Shown: positions 52,631-63,918, counted from the stretch's first letter. The stretch: DNA of 64,000 bases from Clostridium rhizosphaerae (GCF_016765585.1 NZ_JAESWC010000002.1:1445945-1509944), one strand, 5' to 3'. Numbers and translations are program-made. Notes: generated by a model from the sequence alone, not told the origin.

Positions 52631-53908
52631 TTATTTTAAAAATCCTTGGTAATGACGCATTACTAATTGTGATTCCATTTGTCTTAATGTATCTAGAGCA
52701 ACTCCTACTACAATTAATATACTAGTTCCTCCAAATTGTATTCCTTTAAACCCAGTGTAGCCTTCAAGTATTACAGGGAACACTGCTATTATGCCTGCAA
52801 ATATTCCACCAATTATCGAAACTCTGCTTAATACTTTTTCTATATGTTTTGCAGTTTGCTCACCAGGTCTTATTCCAGGTATAAATCCAGAGGACTTATG
52901 CATGTTTTCTGACATTTCATCTGGTTTAAAGGTAATTTGAGTATAAAACCACGCAAAGAATAAAATTAATATAAAGAATACTAATGCGTATTCCCAGGAA
53001 TTTCTTCTAAACGGACTATAGATACTACTTGTAATTGCCTTAAACACAGTTGAATTCGGCCAAAACTGAGCAATAGTTTCTGGAAATGCCATAACTGATG
53101 ATGCAAATATTATAGCAATAACCCCTGAACTATTCATATTAATTGGAATATGAGTAGTTTGACCTTTAAAAGTCTTATTTCCTACTGTTTTACCAGCATA
53201 TTGAACTGGTATTCTTCTTTCTGCTAAACTCATTACAACTACTGCAACTAATAGTGCTGCAACAACTGCTATAAATATTATAACCTCTACTATATTAACT
53301 GTTTCCGCGCTTTGGAGTCCCGCAATTTGATAACCTTGGAAAGGAAGTCTTGAAATAATATTAACAAATATTAACAACGATATACCATTTCCAAGCCCTT
53401 TTACCGTTATTTGATCACCTAGCCACATTAAGAAAATAGATGATGTAGTAACAGTAAGCATTATAAGGAATATACTTAATTTTGATGTATCCTTAAGAGC
53501 ACCATAATTAGCTATTAGAATATAAATGGTGAAAGATTGTAATATAGCAAAACCAACAGCGGAATACCTTGTTATGTTTTGTATTTTTTTTCTACCATCT
53601 TCTCCTTCTTTAGATAGCTGTTCTAAAGCAGGAATAGCTACTGTCAATAGTTGTATAACTATTGATGCATTGATATAGGGTACTACACCCATTGCAAATA
53701 TGTTAAATTTACTAAATGCTCCCCCTGATATTAAGTCATAAAAACCCATTAATGTACCAGATGTAGCAATATTCTGCAATTGATTAGTGTCAATTCCAGG
53801 AACAGGAATATGGTTTCCTATCCTGTAAATTGCTACTAAAAAAAGCGTAAATAACAGCCGTTTCCTTAGTTCGGGAGTTCTCCATGCATTACGTAGGGTT
53901 GATAACAT
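52631..53908 (-). CDS. secY: Protein translocase subunit SecY
   Basis: SecY forms the Sec export channel. The 425 residues have ten membrane helices, the start [20 protein letters not shown], the plug region [11 protein letters not shown], and the cytoplasmic loops [23 protein letters not shown] and [15 protein letters not shown] needed for SecA and ribosome binding. Its start follows the rplO stop directly. Confidence 0.98.
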   Translation of the reverse strand: MLSTLRNAWRTPELRKRLLFTLFLVAIYRIGNHIPVPGIDTNQLQNIATSGTLMGFYDLISGGAFSKFNIFAMGVVPYINASIVIQLLTVAIPALEQLSKEGEDGRKKIQNITRYSAVGFAILQSFTIYILIANYGALKDTSKLSIFLIMLTVTTSSIFLMWLGDQITVKGLGNGISLLIFVNIISRLPFQGYQIAGLQSAETVNIVEVIIFIAVVAALLVAVVVMSLAERRIPVQYAGKTVGNKTFKGQTTHIPINMNSSGVIAIIFASSVMAFPETIAQFWPNSTVFKAITSSIYSPFRRNSWEYALVFFILILFFAWFYTQITFKPDEMSENMHKSSGFIPGIRPGEQTAKHIEKVLSRVSIIGGIFAGIIAVFPVILEGYTGFKGIQFGGTSILIVVGVALDTLRQMESQLVMRHYQGFLK

Positions 53909-54349
53909 TTATACCACCTCAACTTTTCCCCCAGCCGCTTGAATTTTTTCAGCTGCAGTTTTTGAAAATTTTGATGCTTTAACTGTCAAGCTTTTTTGCA
54001 TTTCACCATTTCCTAATATTTTAACACCATCATATAATTTGCTTACTACTCTAGTTTCAAGTAATAACTCTGGTGTTACAACAGTGCCATCTTCAAATAT
54101 ATTCAATCTGTCTACATTTATTGTGGCATACTCTTTTGCGAATATATTAGTAAAACCTCTTTTTGGAAGTCTTCTATAAAGAGGCATTTGTCCTCCTTCA
54201 AATCCAGGTCTTACTCCGCCACCAGATCTAGCCCATTGTCCTTTTTCACCTTTACCAGCGTTTCTTCCAAGTCCAGAACCAGTACCTCTACCTATTCTCT
54301 TAGGACTTTTTTTAGAACCTTCTGCAGGTTTTAAGTCATGAAGTTTCAT
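53909..54349 (-). CDS. rplO: 50S ribosomal protein L15
   Basis: L15 is 146 residues: [20 protein letters not shown], a glycine-rich stretch [19 protein letters not shown], and [17 protein letters not shown]. It is a late assembly protein of the large subunit. It lies between rpmD and secY. Confidence 0.98.
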   Translation of the reverse strand: MKLHDLKPAEGSKKSPKRIGRGTGSGLGRNAGKGEKGQWARSGGGVRPGFEGGQMPLYRRLPKRGFTNIFAKEYATINVDRLNIFEDGTVVTPELLLETRVVSKLYDGVKILGNGEMQKSLTVKASKFSKTAAEKIQAAGGKVEVV

Positions 54350-54376
54350 TCATTACACCTCCTCAACTATTAATAA

Positions 54377-54556
54377 TTATACTTCTTTTACTTCTAAAAG
54401 ATAGTTTATTTTATTTATCATACCTCTTATCTGAGGAGTATCCTCTTTTTCAACGCTCTTTCCGATTGTTTTTAATCCAAGAGCTTTAGCTGTAGCTATA
54501 TGACTGTCTAGTCTTCCAATTAAACTCTTCTTTAAAGTTATTTGTAGCTTAGCCAT
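54377..54556 (-). CDS. rpmD: 50S ribosomal protein L30
   Basis: L30 is 59 residues from ATG 54556 (GGAGGG 6-7 bases upstream), [20 protein letters not shown], with [20 protein letters not shown] following. It is the usual short bacterial form, placed 12 bases after rpsE. Confidence 0.97.
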   Translation of the reverse strand: MAKLQITLKKSLIGRLDSHIATAKALGLKTIGKSVEKEDTPQIRGMINKINYLLEVKEV

Positions 54557-54568
54557 GGTCAATCCCTC

Positions 54569-55066
54569 CTAACCTAGAATCTCTTCAACGGTTTTGCCTC
54601 TTAATTTAGCTATATCTTCAGCTGTTCTTAAGGAAGCCAATCCGTTTATTGTAGCATTAACCATGTTTCTTGGATTGTTTGAACCAAGAGACTTAGCTCT
54701 AACGTCCTTTAATCCTGCAAGCTCAAGTACAGCTCTAGCTGGACCTCCAGCTATAACACCAGTACCTTCAGCAGCTGGCATTATTAAAACTTTACCTTTT
54801 CCAAATTCTCCTACAATTTGGTGAGGAACAGTTGTTCCAACTATAGGACAATTAACAAGATTCTTCTTAGCATCTTCAATTCCTTTTCTTATAGCTTCAG
54901 GAATTTCTATAGACTTTCCAATTCCTACTCCAACGTGGCCATTCTCATCTCCAACTACTACAAGAGCACTGAATCTGAAGTTTCTACCACCCTTAACAAC
55001 CTTAGCAACTCTATTTATAAAAACAACTTTTTCTTTAAGCTCTAGTGTGCTAGGATCTATTCTCAT
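54569..55066 (-). CDS. rpsE: 30S ribosomal protein S5
   Basis: S5 is 165 residues with the double-stranded-RNA-like N-terminal fold ([40 protein letters not shown]) and [20 protein letters not shown]. It takes part in decoding accuracy. It follows rplR by 16 bases. Confidence 0.98.
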   Translation of the reverse strand: MRIDPSTLELKEKVVFINRVAKVVKGGRNFRFSALVVVGDENGHVGVGIGKSIEIPEAIRKGIEDAKKNLVNCPIVGTTVPHQIVGEFGKGKVLIMPAAEGTGVIAGGPARAVLELAGLKDVRAKSLGSNNPRNMVNATINGLASLRTAEDIAKLRGKTVEEILG

Positions 55067-55082
55067 TGATTTCCCTCCTTTT

Positions 55083-55442
55083 TTAGAATTCTAGTCCTGC
55101 TTCTCTTGCGCCTTCAGCAAGTTCTTGTATTCTTCCGTGATATATATATCCGCCTCTGTCAAATACAACAGACTTTATTCCTTTTTCTATCGCCTTTTGA
55201 GCAACTAACTTTCCAACTTCCTTAGCAGCTTCTTTATTACTACCTAATCCATTAAAATCTTTATCTACAGTTGAAGCTGACACAAGTGTTATTTGAGCAA
55301 CATCATCTATAATTTGAGCGTATATATTTTTTTCGCTTCTATATACTGATAATCTTGGTCTTTCTGCAGTACCAGAAACTTTTTTACGTATTCTTAAATG
55401 ACGTCTTACTCTAGATTCTTGTCTATTATCCTTATTAATCAT
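55083..55442 (-). CDS. rplR: 50S ribosomal protein L18
   Basis: L18 is 119 residues from ATG 55442 with AAGGAG upstream. It contains [20 protein letters not shown] and ends [20 protein letters not shown]. It binds 5S rRNA with L5. It follows rplF by 71 bases, the widest gap inside the spc part. Confidence 0.98.
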   Translation of the reverse strand: MINKDNRQESRVRRHLRIRKKVSGTAERPRLSVYRSEKNIYAQIIDDVAQITLVSASTVDKDFNGLGSNKEAAKEVGKLVAQKAIEKGIKSVVFDRGGYIYHGRIQELAEGAREAGLEF

Positions 55443-55513
55443 GAAGTTCACTCCTTTCTATGTTAGCCAATACTCTAAAATTAATTTATACGCATTGACC
55501 TGTTGTAAACTAA

Positions 55514-56056
55514 TTATTTCTTACCAGTTTTACCTTCTTTACGTCTGATAACTTCATTATCATACTTAATTCCTTTGCCTTTATAAGGCTCTGGCTTTCT
55601 CCATGTTCTAATATCAGCTGCTACAGCTCCTACTAGTTCTTTATCAATTCCTTTAACTACTACTCTTGTTGGAGCAGGAGTTTCAAAATCAATACCTGCA
55701 ACTGCTTCTATTTCAACAGGATGTGAATAACCAAGACTCATAACTAATTTCTTGCCTTGAAGAGTTGCTCTATAACCAACTCCAACAAGTTCAAGTGTTT
55801 TTTGATATCCTTGGCTTACACCTGTAACCATATTATTTATTAAGGCTCTAGTCAATCCATGAAGAGCTCTTTGTTCTTTTTCATCATTATTTCTTGTAAC
55901 TACAACTGCATTGTCTTCAACAGCTATGTTAACTTTCTTACTCATCTCTTTTACGAGCTGACCTTTTGGTCCCTTAACAGTAACAACGTTATCTGAAGCT
56001 ACTGTAACTGTTACACCATTTGGTATAGCAACTGGAAGCTTTCCTATTCTTGACAT
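55514..56056 (-). CDS. rplF: 50S ribosomal protein L6
   Basis: L6 is 180 residues: [20 protein letters not shown] start and the C-terminal [20 protein letters not shown]. It sits near the sarcin-ricin loop. It follows rpsH by 21 bases. Confidence 0.98.
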   Translation of the reverse strand: MSRIGKLPVAIPNGVTVTVASDNVVTVKGPKGQLVKEMSKKVNIAVEDNAVVVTRNNDEKEQRALHGLTRALINNMVTGVSQGYQKTLELVGVGYRATLQGKKLVMSLGYSHPVEIEAVAGIDFETPAPTRVVVKGIDKELVGAVAADIRTWRKPEPYKGKGIKYDNEVIRRKEGKTGKK

Positions 56057-56077
56057 CTATTACACCTCCTCTGTTAA

Positions 56078-56476
56078 TTACCAGATGTAGCAAATAACTT
56101 CTCCACCTAGTCCTAATTTCCTTGCTTCTCTGTCTGTTACGATTCCTTTTGATGTTGATATAACTGCAACTCCTAAACCATTAAGTACCTTTGGAATTTC
56201 TTCCTTCCTACAGTAAACTCTAAGTCCTGGTTTAGAAATTCTTCTAATTCCTGTTATAACTCTTTGCTTATTAGCACCATATCTCATAGATAATCTTAAC
56301 ATAGGTACGGAACCATCATTATATTCCTCTATGTTCTTAAGATATCCCTCTTGTAGCATTATATTTGCAACTGCCTTCTTTATATTTGAAGACGGTACTT
56401 CTACTATTTCATGTCTAACCACATTAGCATTTCTTATACGGGTTAGTAAATCTGCAATAGGATCTGTCATTGCCAT
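56078..56476 (-). CDS. rpsH: 30S ribosomal protein S8
   Basis: S8 is 132 residues from ATG 56476 (AGGAGG 9 bases upstream): [20 protein letters not shown] and the end [20 protein letters not shown]. It binds the 16S central domain and in many bacteria represses the spc operon. It follows rpsN by 33 bases. Confidence 0.98.
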   Translation of the reverse strand: MAMTDPIADLLTRIRNANVVRHEIVEVPSSNIKKAVANIMLQEGYLKNIEEYNDGSVPMLRLSMRYGANKQRVITGIRRISKPGLRVYCRKEEIPKVLNGLGVAVISTSKGIVTDREARKLGLGGEVICYIW

Positions 56477-56509
56477 TGATTTGTGCCTCCTTTCATTCAA
56501 TAGGTAATA

Positions 56510-56695
56510 TTACCAACTTGCTTTTCTGCATCCAGGTATTTCGCCTTTGTAAGCAAGTTCTCTAAAACAAATACGGCATATACCAAATTTTCTAAGTACT
56601 GCATGTGGTCTTCCACATATTCTGCATCTTGTATAAGCTCTAGTTGAAAACTTTGGTTCTTTGTTCCACTTTTCTATTAATGCCTTACGTGCCAC
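56510..56695 (-). CDS. rpsZ: 30S ribosomal protein S14, zinc type (S14Z)
   Basis: The 61-residue protein is the short zinc-binding S14 with [20 protein letters not shown] (two CxxC pairs) and the end [11 protein letters not shown]. It follows rplE by 16 bases. Confidence 0.98.
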   Translation of the reverse strand: MARKALIEKWNKEPKFSTRAYTRCRICGRPHAVLRKFGICRICFRELAYKGEIPGCRKASW

Positions 56696-56711
56696 GTTTT
56701 TCCCTCCTTAA

Positions 56712-57254
56712 TTACTGAGCAAATGGCATACCAAGGAATCTTAATAGTTCTCTTGCTTCCTCGTCTGTCTTTGCAGTAGTAACGAATATTATATCCATAC
56801 CTCTAACTTTATCAATTTTATCATATTCAACTTCTGGGAAAATTAACTGCTCTTTTATTCCTAAGGAGTAGTTACCTCTTCCATCGAATGACTTATCTGA
56901 TATTCCTCTGAAGTCTCTAACTCTTGGTAGTGCAACATTCATTAGCTTATCAGCAAATTCAAACATTCTGCTCTTTCTAAGAGTAACTTTGCAGCCTATT
57001 GGCATATTTTGCCTTATTTTGAAGTTAGCTATTGACTTCTTAGCTCTTGTTACAATAGCCTTTTGTCCTGTGATAAGTTGTAAATCCGCTACAGCTGATT
57101 CTAAAACTTTAGGATTGTCTTTAGCTTCACCAACACCCATGTTTACAACAACTTTATCGAGTTTTGGAACTTCCATTATATTTTTGTATCCAAACTTTTC
57201 CATTAAAGCTGGAACAACTTCTTTTTCATATTTTTCTTGTAGTCTTGGAACCAT
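56712..57254 (-). CDS. rplE: 50S ribosomal protein L5
   Basis: L5 is 180 residues with [20 protein letters not shown] and [20 protein letters not shown]. It binds 5S rRNA and contacts P-site tRNA and S13. It follows rplX by 22 bases. Confidence 0.98.
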   Translation of the reverse strand: MVPRLQEKYEKEVVPALMEKFGYKNIMEVPKLDKVVVNMGVGEAKDNPKVLESAVADLQLITGQKAIVTRAKKSIANFKIRQNMPIGCKVTLRKSRMFEFADKLMNVALPRVRDFRGISDKSFDGRGNYSLGIKEQLIFPEVEYDKIDKVRGMDIIFVTTAKTDEEARELLRFLGMPFAQ

Positions 57255-57276
57255 TAGTTAAACCTCCTTTCAAACG

Positions 57277-57600
57277 TTAAAATGTTTCTCCGCACTTCTT
57301 GCATACTCTAACTTTAGTTCCGTCATCAAGTATCTTATGGCTTATTCTTGTTACACTTTTGCAATTATTGCAGTATAACATAACTTTAGAACTAAATATA
57401 GCTGCTTCTTTTTTAACTATTCCACCTTGCATATTTGCTTTATTTGGTTTAGTGTGTCTGCTTACAACATTGATACCCTTAACAACGACTTTACCAGTCT
57501 TAGGCATAACAGCTAAAACTTCACCAATTTTACCCTTATCCTTACCTGATATAACCATAACTGTATCTTTTTTTCTAACATGCACTTTAATATTTTCCAT
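57277..57600 (-). CDS. rplX: 50S ribosomal protein L24
   Basis: L24 is 107 residues if it starts at ATG 57600 (GGAGG 8 bases upstream); the ATG one codon earlier is also possible. The KOW motif is VMVISGKDKGKIGEVLAVMP. The end holds four cysteines (CNNCKSVTRI, CKKC), seen in many Firmicutes L24. It initiates 50S assembly. Confidence 0.97.
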   Translation of the reverse strand: MENIKVHVRKKDTVMVISGKDKGKIGEVLAVMPKTGKVVVKGINVVSRHTKPNKANMQGGIVKKEAAIFSSKVMLYCNNCKSVTRISHKILDDGTKVRVCKKCGETF

Positions 57601-57618
57601 CATAGCCACCTCCCTGTC

Positions 57619-57987
57619 TTATAGAACTTCTGGTGCTAATGATAATATTTTATTGTATTCCTTATCTCTTAGCTCCCTAGCCACTGGTCCAAAGATACGA
57701 GTTCCCTTAGGCTGTTTATCATCCTTAATTACAACTGCTGCATTCTCGTCAAACTTTATATATGATCCATCAGCTCTTCTTAGTCCTTTTACAGATCTAA
57801 CAATAACTGCCTTAACAACATCACCTTTTTTAACAACTCCGCCTGGTGTTGCACTTTTAACGCTAGCAACTATTACATCACCAATGTTTCCATACTTTCT
57901 CTTGGAACCACCTAAAACTCTGATACACATAATTTCCTTAGCACCGGTGTTATCAGCTACTTTTAGCATTGTTTGTTGCTGTATCAT
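57619..57987 (-). CDS. rplN: 50S ribosomal protein L14
   Basis: L14 is 122 residues: [20 protein letters not shown] and [20 protein letters not shown]. It bridges the subunits. It follows rpsQ by 28 bases. Confidence 0.98.
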   Translation of the reverse strand: MIQQQTMLKVADNTGAKEIMCIRVLGGSKRKYGNIGDVIVASVKSATPGGVVKKGDVVKAVIVRSVKGLRRADGSYIKFDENAAVVIKDDKQPKGTRIFGPVARELRDKEYNKILSLAPEVL

Positions 57988-58015
57988 GTAAAAAACCTCC
58001 TTTCAGTATAAAAGC

Positions 58016-58270
58016 TTATTTAGCTTTCTCAACTATTTCAACAAGTCTCCATCTCTTATCCTTAGACAATGGTCTTGTTTCCATTATTAAAACTCTATCA
58101 TTCATTTTTGCTTCATTATTTTCATCATGAGCCTTAAACTTTGTAGTTCTGTTAATTGTTTTCCCATACAATGGATGACGAACTTTTGTTTCTACAGCAA
58201 CAACTATTGTCTTATCCATTTTATCAGATACAACTTTACCTATTCTTGTTTTTCTATTTGTTCTTTCCAC
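58016..58270 (-). CDS. rpsQ: 30S ribosomal protein S17
   Basis: S17 is 84 residues: [39 protein letters not shown] and [18 protein letters not shown]. It is a primary 16S-binding OB-fold protein. It follows rpmC by 25 bases. Confidence 0.98.
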   Translation of the reverse strand: MERTNRKTRIGKVVSDKMDKTIVVAVETKVRHPLYGKTINRTTKFKAHDENNEAKMNDRVLIMETRPLSKDKRWRLVEIVEKAK

Positions 58271-58295
58271 TTGGACGCTCCTCCTTCCGGCATTA

Positions 58296-58505
58296 CTACT
58301 TTACTGCCCTTAACTCAGCTTCCCTAAGGATGGTCTTAATTTGGGCTATAGATTTCTTTACTTCTCTAATTCTCATTGGATTTTCAAGTTGACCAGTAGC
58401 TAACTGGAATCTTAAGTTGAATAATTCACCTTTTAAGCTATTTAATTTATCTGTTAAATCTTGAGGAGTACCTTCTCTTAAATCTCTTAAATCATTAGCC
58501 TTCAT
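58296..58505 (-). CDS. rpmC: 50S ribosomal protein L29
   Basis: L29 is 69 residues from ATG 58505 ([17 protein letters not shown]), which overlaps the rplP stop region by 11 bases; the longer frame start lies inside rplP. It is two helices ([20 protein letters not shown]) near the peptide exit and trigger-factor site. Confidence 0.97.
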   Translation of the reverse strand: MKANDLRDLREGTPQDLTDKLNSLKGELFNLRFQLATGQLENPMRIREVKKSIAQIKTILREAELRAVK

Positions 58506-58938
58506 TAATCTCACCACCCATTTCCTCAAAATCTCTTCTTGTAACAAACTTAGTTGCTACTGGAAGTTTGTGTGATGCTAGTCTCATTGCTTCTCTAGCA
58601 ACCTCTTCAGGAACTCCTGACAACTCAAATAACACTCTGCCTGGCTTAACAACTGCTACCCAGAATTCTGGTGAACCTTTACCGGAACCCATACGTGTTT
58701 CAGCTGGCTTTTCAGTTACTGGTTTATCTGGGAAAATCTTTATCCAAAGTTTTCCTCCTCTTTTTACGTGTCTATTTATCGCAATTCTCGCTGATTCTAT
58801 TTGATTACTTTTAATCCATCCTGGTTCAGTAGCTTGAATAGCGTAATCTCCATAAGCAATAAAATTACCTCTTGTAGCTTTACCTCTCATGTTGCCACGT
58901 TGAACCTTACGATGTTTAACTCTTTTAGGCATTAACAT
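58495..58938 (-). CDS. rplP: 50S ribosomal protein L16
   Basis: L16 is 147 residues: [40 protein letters not shown] and [16 protein letters not shown]. It organises the A-site and peptidyl-transferase region. GGAGG lies 8 bases before the ATG. It ends inside the rpmC start. Confidence 0.98.
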   Translation of the reverse strand: MLMPKRVKHRKVQRGNMRGKATRGNFIAYGDYAIQATEPGWIKSNQIESARIAINRHVKRGGKLWIKIFPDKPVTEKPAETRMGSGKGSPEFWVAVVKPGRVLFELSGVPEEVAREAMRLASHKLPVATKFVTRRDFEEMGGEINEG

Positions 58939-58955
58939 AGCGAAATCCTCCTTCC

Positions 58956-59621
58956 TTATGCGTTTACTTCTTCCTTCTTAACTTTCTTCACTGGAAGAAC
59001 TTCTCCTTTATAAACCCAAACCTTAACTCCGATTTTTCCATAAGTAGTATCTGCTTCAGCAAATCCATAATCTATATCAGCTCTTAATGTTTGTAGTGGA
59101 ATTGTTCCTTCATGGTATCTTTCAGATCTTGCTATTTCAGCACCACCAAGTCTTCCAGAACATTCAGTTTTTACTCCTTTAACGCCTTGCTTCATAGCTC
59201 TTTGAATAGTTTGTTTCATAGCTCTTCTAAAAGCTATTCTTTTTTCTAATTGTTGAGCTATATTTTCAGCCATTAACTGAGCATTAGTTTCTGAACTTTT
59301 AACTTCTACGATATTGATAAGTACGGTCTTATCTCCAACCATCTTAACGATATCTTTTTTAAGTGCTTCTATTCCTGATCCACCTTTTCCAATTACTATA
59401 CCAGGTTTTGCAGTAAATATATTTAATTTAATTCTTTTTGCGGCTCTTTCTATTTCAATTTTTGAAATACCAGCTTGATATAATCTTCTTTTAACAAATT
59501 CTCTTACTTTATTATCTTCTATAAGATTATCAGCAAAATTTCTGTTATCTGCAAACCACTTTGCATCCCAATCCTTGATTACACCAACTCTTAAGCCGTG
59601 TGGATGTACTTTTTGTCCCAC
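58956..59621 (-). CDS. rpsC: 30S ribosomal protein S3
   Basis: S3 is 221 residues with [20 protein letters not shown], the KH motif [19 protein letters not shown], and [19 protein letters not shown]. It lines the mRNA entry channel. It follows rplV by 16 bases. Confidence 0.98.
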   Translation of the reverse strand: MGQKVHPHGLRVGVIKDWDAKWFADNRNFADNLIEDNKVREFVKRRLYQAGISKIEIERAAKRIKLNIFTAKPGIVIGKGGSGIEALKKDIVKMVGDKTVLINIVEVKSSETNAQLMAENIAQQLEKRIAFRRAMKQTIQRAMKQGVKGVKTECSGRLGGAEIARSERYHEGTIPLQTLRADIDYGFAEADTTYGKIGVKVWVYKGEVLPVKKVKKEEVNA

Positions 59622-59637
59622 TATATATCCCTCCTTC

Positions 59638-59973
59638 TTAAGCTCTTTCCTTAACTACTAGAGTAATATGACTTGTTCTCTTCTTTATACTAAATGCTCT
59701 ACCTTGAGCATGTGGTCTAAATCTCTTTAATGTTGGACCTTGACCTACGTGTGCCTCAGCAACGTATAATCTGCTTGCATCCAAATTTAAATTGTTTTCT
59801 GCATTTGCAACAGCTGACTTTAATAGTTTATTAACTACTACAGCTGCATCCTTTGGGGTATATTGTAATACAGCAAAAGCTTCATTAACGTTTTTATTTC
59901 TTATTAAATCAAGAACTATTCCAACTTTCATTGGAGACATTCTTATATATCTTGCTATAGCTTTAGCTTCCAT
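59638..59973 (-). CDS. rplV: 50S ribosomal protein L22
   Basis: L22 is 111 residues: [20 protein letters not shown] and the tunnel loop [20 protein letters not shown]. It lines the exit tunnel. It follows rpsS by 24 bases. Confidence 0.98.
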   Translation of the reverse strand: MEAKAIARYIRMSPMKVGIVLDLIRNKNVNEAFAVLQYTPKDAAVVVNKLLKSAVANAENNLNLDASRLYVAEAHVGQGPTLKRFRPHAQGRAFSIKKRTSHITLVVKERA

Positions 59974-59997
59974 TGTTAGCTACCTCCTTCCCAAAAC

Positions 59998-60282
59998 TTA
60001 TCTTAAACCTGACTTCTTTTCTGTTCTGTCCACATGACCTCTGTAAGTTCTAGTTAAAACAAACTCTCCAAGCTTATGTCCTACCATATCTTCTGATATG
60101 TAAACAGGAACGTGCTTTCTTCCATCATGTACTGCTATAGTATGACCTATCATTTGTGGAAATATAGTTGAACTTCTAGACCAAGTCTTTATAACTTTTT
60201 TGTCTCCTGCCTTGTTCATTTCGTTTATTTTCTTTAATAAACCCTCGTGAACGAAAGGTCCTTTTTTAACTGATCTGCTCAC
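59998..60282 (-). CDS. rpsS: 30S ribosomal protein S19
   Basis: S19 is 94 residues: [39 protein letters not shown] and [16 protein letters not shown]. It is in the small-subunit head with S13. It follows rplB by 74 bases. Confidence 0.98.
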   Translation of the reverse strand: MSRSVKKGPFVHEGLLKKINEMNKAGDKKVIKTWSRSSTIFPQMIGHTIAVHDGRKHVPVYISEDMVGHKLGEFVLTRTYRGHVDRTEKKSGLR

Positions 60283-60356
60283 GGATTTTGCCTCCCTTCA
60301 TACTACCTAATTATTTGTAACAATAAATTAGGAAGAGAATCAAAATTCTCTCCTAA

Positions 60357-61190
60357 CTATTTGCTATTTCTTTTCTTTATTATTAATCTATCAGAGTATT
60401 TCTTATGCTTTCTTGTCTTATATCCAAGTGCTGGCTTACCCCATGGAGTAAGTGGTCCTGGATGACCTATTGGAGATTTACCTTCTCCACCACCGTGTGG
60501 GTGATCTACAGGGTTCATTACAGAACCTCTTACAGTTGGTCTCCAACCCATATGTCTCTTTCTACCTGCATTACCTAAATTAACAATTTCATGAGTTAAG
60601 TTTGAAACTGTTCCTATTGTAGCTCTGCATTCAAGTCTAACATATCTCATTTCACCACTTGGAAGTCTTAAAGTAGCATAGTCTCCTTCTTTAGCCATAA
60701 GCTGAGCCGATGCACCTGCACTTCTTACAAGTTGAGCACCTTTTCCTGCAGTCAATTCAATATTATGAATCACTGTACCAACAGGGATATTTCTAAGTGG
60801 TAATGTATTACCAACCTTTATATCTACTTCTGAACCAGATAATACTACATCTCCAACTTTTAATCCAACTGGAGCTATAATGTATCTCTTTTCTCCATCT
60901 GCATAAACTACTAAAGCAATGTATGCAGATCTATTTGGATCATATTCAACAGTAGAAACTTTTGCTGGAATACCATCCTTATTTCTCTTAAAATCTATTA
61001 ATCTATAGTTTTGTTTTGCACCACCACCGTGATGTCTAACAGTTATTTTTCCTTGATTATTTCTACCAGCCTTCTTCTTTAATGACACCAAAAGAGATTT
61101 CTCTGGTTGATCTGTTGTTATCTCTTCAAATGTTGGCATTGTCATTTGTCTCCTGGAAGGTGTGGTAGGATTAAACTTCTTAACTGCCAT
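60357..61190 (-). CDS. rplB: 50S ribosomal protein L2
   Basis: L2 is 277 residues: [36 protein letters not shown], and the peptidyl-transferase region [20 protein letters not shown] with its conserved His. It follows rplW by 59 bases. Confidence 0.98.
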   Translation of the reverse strand: MAVKKFNPTTPSRRQMTMPTFEEITTDQPEKSLLVSLKKKAGRNNQGKITVRHHGGGAKQNYRLIDFKRNKDGIPAKVSTVEYDPNRSAYIALVVYADGEKRYIIAPVGLKVGDVVLSGSEVDIKVGNTLPLRNIPVGTVIHNIELTAGKGAQLVRSAGASAQLMAKEGDYATLRLPSGEMRYVRLECRATIGTVSNLTHEIVNLGNAGRKRHMGWRPTVRGSVMNPVDHPHGGGEGKSPIGHPGPLTPWGKPALGYKTRKHKKYSDRLIIKKRNSK

Positions 61191-61249
61191 TCGTAATTCC
61201 CTCCTTCTTTTAGCTTTTCTGGCTTTCAGCCAATACCTGCTTTATTGTA

Positions 61250-61543
61250 TTACATTCCTTCAAAGAATTCTATTGTCTTACTGTCAGCAGTAAGTTTTAC
61301 AATAGCTTTTTTATAATCAGGTCTCTTACCGAAGTGAACTCCAACTCTCTTATTTTTACCTAAGATATTCATTATCTTCACTTCATCAACAGTAACTCCA
61401 AAAACATCTTCTACAGCCTTTTTAACCATAGTCTTATTAGCATGCACATCAACTATAAAGGTGTATTTTTTATCTGTCATTGAAGCCATACTCTTTTCAG
61501 TTATAACAGGTCTTCTTATTATATCATAGTTAGTTAGCTTCAT
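61250..61543 (-). CDS. rplW: 50S ribosomal protein L23
   Basis: L23 is 97 residues: [40 protein letters not shown]. It forms the docking site for trigger factor and SRP at the exit tunnel. It overlaps the last base of rplD. Confidence 0.98.
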   Translation of the reverse strand: MKLTNYDIIRRPVITEKSMASMTDKKYTFIVDVHANKTMVKKAVEDVFGVTVDEVKIMNILGKNKRVGVHFGKRPDYKKAIVKLTADSKTIEFFEGM

Positions 61544-62163
61544 TATGCATACACCTCCTCAATTTTTGATACAGCTTCCTTAGTTACTATTAATTTTTCA
61601 TACTTTAATATATCATAAACATTTAAGTTGTTAACAGGTAATACCGCAACACCTTCTATGTTTCTTGCTGACTTATATACATTTTCATTAGTTTCAGCAG
61701 TAACTATTAAAGTTTTTTTAGCTTCAAACGCATTTAACATTGAAACTACTTCTTTAGTTTTTGGAGCAGCTATTTCTAAACTCTCTAAAACAACTATGTT
61801 ATTGTCTACAACCTTTGAAGATAATGCAGCTTTTAAACCAACTCTTTTCATCTTCTTAGGAATTGCCATACTATAATCTCTTGGCTTTGGTGCAAATACT
61901 ATACCACCATGAATCCATTGTGGTGATCTAGTTGAACCCTGTCTTGCTCTACCAGTTCCTTTTTGTCTCCAAGGCTTAATTCCACCTCCAGAAACTTCAG
62001 CTCTAGTTTTAGCTGACTGAGTTCCTTGTCTCTTATTAGCAAGCTGTGCTACAACAACTTGATGCAGTACATCAGCATTTATTGGAGCTCCAAATACACT
62101 TTCAGATAATTGAATTTCTCCAACCTTTTGTCCTTCTTTATTAAATAATCCTACTGTAGGCAT
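61543..62163 (-). CDS. rplD: 50S ribosomal protein L4
   Basis: L4 is 206 residues with the tunnel loop [20 protein letters not shown] and [18 protein letters not shown]. In E. coli L4 also represses the S10 operon; whether it acts here on the long leader before rpsJ is unknown. It follows rplC by 25 bases. Confidence 0.98.
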   Translation of the reverse strand: MPTVGLFNKEGQKVGEIQLSESVFGAPINADVLHQVVVAQLANKRQGTQSAKTRAEVSGGGIKPWRQKGTGRARQGSTRSPQWIHGGIVFAPKPRDYSMAIPKKMKRVGLKAALSSKVVDNNIVVLESLEIAAPKTKEVVSMLNAFEAKKTLIVTAETNENVYKSARNIEGVAVLPVNNLNVYDILKYEKLIVTKEAVSKIEEVYA

Positions 62164-62188
62164 TCTGTATCCTCCTTTCTACCAAAAC

Positions 62189-62818
62189 TTAAGCTTTAAC
62201 GCTGTTTCTTATTACAACTAAACCCTTGTTTGGTCCTGGTATTCCACCCTTAATTAGAATAAGATTCTTCTCAGGCATTACCTTTGCAACCTTTAGGTTT
62301 AATACTGTGGTGTTTACATTTCCCATGTGTCCTGGCATTTTCTTATTTTTGAAAGTTCTTGATGGATCTGACGAACCACCCATTGAACCAACTGCTCTAT
62401 GGAACTTGGATCCGTGTGTTTCTGGTCCTCTATGGAAGTTCCATCTCTTTATAACACCAGCAAATCCTTTTCCTTTAGAAATTCCAGAAACGTCTATGCT
62501 TTCACCTGCAGCAAATACATCAGCCTTAATTTCTTGACCAACTTGATATTCGCTAGCATTTTCTAATCTTAATTCTTTCATATATCTCTTTAGAGATACA
62601 CCTGCTTTAGCAAAGTGACCCTTAACAGGTTTGTTTCTCAAGCTTTCTCTTATATCTCCGAATCCAACTTGAATAGCATCATATCCGTCTTTTTCAATAG
62701 TTTTCTTTTGAATTACTACGCATGGGCCTGCTTCAACAACTGTTACAGGAATAACTTTTCCATTTTCATCAAATATTTGAGTCATACCAAGTTTCTTACC
62801 TAGTATAGCTTTTTTCAT
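62189..62818 (-). CDS. rplC: 50S ribosomal protein L3
   Basis: L3 is 209 residues: [40 protein letters not shown] and [20 protein letters not shown], whose loop reaches the peptidyl-transferase centre. It follows rpsJ by 81 bases. Confidence 0.98.
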   Translation of the reverse strand: MKKAILGKKLGMTQIFDENGKVIPVTVVEAGPCVVIQKKTIEKDGYDAIQVGFGDIRESLRNKPVKGHFAKAGVSLKRYMKELRLENASEYQVGQEIKADVFAAGESIDVSGISKGKGFAGVIKRWNFHRGPETHGSKFHRAVGSMGGSSDPSRTFKNKKMPGHMGNVNTTVLNLKVAKVMPEKNLILIKGGIPGPNKGLVVIRNSVKA

Positions 62819-62899
62819 TTCCTTGCACCTCCAAACATATTAGCGGACTGCTTTGCAATCATAATAGTTCATTTTTATATCGCACATCAATATGTACGT

Positions 62900-63208
62900 T
62901 TATAGTTTTATTTCGATATCAACGCCTGCTGGCAAATCTAATCTCATTAGAGCATCAACAGTCTTTGGTGATGGACTGATTATGTCTATTAATCTCTTAT
63001 GAGTTCTGATTTCAAATTGTTCTCTAGAATCTTTATACTTGTGTGGAGCTCTTAATATAGTAATAACATCTTTTTCTGTTGGTAGTGGAACTGGTCCTAC
63101 CACCTTAGCCCCTGTTGTTTTAGCAGTTTCCACAATTTTTTCAGCGGATTGATCAAGTATATTGTGATCAAAAGCCTTAAGTCTGATTCTAATTTTTTGT
63201 TTTGCCAT
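62900..63208 (-). CDS. rpsJ: 30S ribosomal protein S10
   Basis: S10 is 102 residues from ATG 63208 (GGAGGG upstream): [20 protein letters not shown] and [20 protein letters not shown]. It is part of the 30S head and, with NusB, of antitermination complexes. It heads the S10-spc-alpha run and has a long structured leader and strong promoter. Confidence 0.98.
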   Translation of the reverse strand: MAKQKIRIRLKAFDHNILDQSAEKIVETAKTTGAKVVGPVPLPTEKDVITILRAPHKYKDSREQFEIRTHKRLIDIISPSPKTVDALMRLDLPAGVDIEIKL

Positions 63209-63409
63209 TTTGATTTCCCTCCTTTTCATCGCACGCTTTACTTCCTACGTACAACAGCGGGTATTCTGTAAACTGTTCCTGGTGTTGCATACATTAAGAC
63301 GCAACATAGTTATCACAAAACCCCGTCGCTCAGTTCATGACTAAGCCTACTCAGCAAAGAATTTCCCGGAAGTCGGCTACCTCTTGCTTCATCGCTGTTA
63401 CATCGCAAC
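63209..63409 (-). other. Long structured 5' leader of the S10 operon
   Basis: About 200 bases lie between the predicted transcript start and rpsJ. They are much less AT-rich than other gaps in the window (for example GGTAGCCGACTTCCGGG and GAGCGACGGGG) and can form several helices, so a ribosomal-protein-binding or otherwise regulatory leader is likely. I cannot assign it to a known leader family by eye, and I see no ORF in it. Confidence 0.5.
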
Positions 63410-63415
63410 TTCTTT

Positions 63416-63444
63416 ATTATACACTAACTTTATTAATATGACAA
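63416..63444 (-). promoter_or_regulatory. SigA-type promoter of the S10 operon
   Basis: On the minus strand TTGTCA (63439-63444) and TATAAT (63416-63421) are separated by 17 bases, between the tRNA terminator and the leader. Confidence 0.85.
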
Positions 63445-63537
63445 GTATTTTTTTATTTATGTTCTATTGGCCTATTTTCTTCCTATATATTGTATTATAT
63501 TAATTATGGATATTTAATCCTGGGATGTATTTCTACA

Positions 63538-63583
63538 AATAAAAAGAATTCTTTATTAGTACAAATAAAGAATTCTTTTTATT
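63538..63583 (-). terminator. Terminator of the rRNA-tRNA operon
   Basis: Two 20-base arms (63538-63557 and 63564-63583), AATAAAAAGAATTCTTTATT and its near complement, follow the tRNA-Leu gene directly on the minus strand and are T-rich at the end. Confidence 0.8.
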
Positions 63584-63666
63584 GGTGCAGATGAAGGGAG
63601 TCGAACCCCCACGCCGTTGGCGCTAGATCCTAAGTCTAGTGCGTCTGCCAATTCCGCCACATCTGC
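63583..63666 (-). tRNA. tRNA-Leu (anticodon TAG)
   Basis: The 84-base gene begins GCAGATG and ends CATCTGC-A-CCA with CCA encoded. The anticodon arm is CTAGA-CTTAGGA-TCTAG, so the anticodon is TAG (reads CUN). A variable arm GCGCCAACGGCGT is present, as in class II leucine tRNAs, and the T loop GGTTCGACTCC is standard. An ORF predicted across the two tRNAs is spurious. Confidence 0.97.
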
Positions 63667-63672
63667 ATATAA

Positions 63673-63747
63673 TGGTGACTCATAGGGGAATCGAACCCCT
63701 GTTACCACCGTGAAAGGGTGGTGTCTTGACCGCTTGACCAATGAGCC
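63673..63747 (-). tRNA. tRNA-Glu (anticodon TTC)
   Basis: The 75-base gene begins GGCTCATTGG and ends with CCA encoded. The anticodon arm is CCACC-CTTTCAC-GGTGG, giving TTC. The T arm is AGGGGTTCGATTCCCCT. It lies between 5S rRNA and tRNA-Leu in the same transcript. Confidence 0.97.
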
Positions 63748-63750
63748 ATA

Positions 63751-63868
63751 ATCTAGCAACTCTCTACTCTTCCACTCAGTCTCCCGAGCAGTACCATCGA
63801 CATCTCAAAGCTTAACCTTCGTGTTCGGAATGGGAACGGGTGTAACCTTTGCATCATCGCCACTAGAT
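63751..63868 (-). rRNA. rrf: 5S ribosomal RNA
   Basis: About 118 bases with the conserved 5S core CCCGTTCCCATTCCGAACAC and TGGTACTGCTCGGGAGACTG, and terminal arms ATCTAGTGGC / GTTGCTAGAT that pair. It follows the 23S gene by about 50 bases. Confidence 0.95.
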
Positions 63869-63918
63869 ATTAAAGAATAATTATATTATTCTTTCAAAAT
63901 TGCACAGATTAAATTATT

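Noticed and set aside
63556..63759. 67-codon frame on the minus strand
   Set aside because: It runs straight across tRNA-Leu and tRNA-Glu, so it is not a protein gene.
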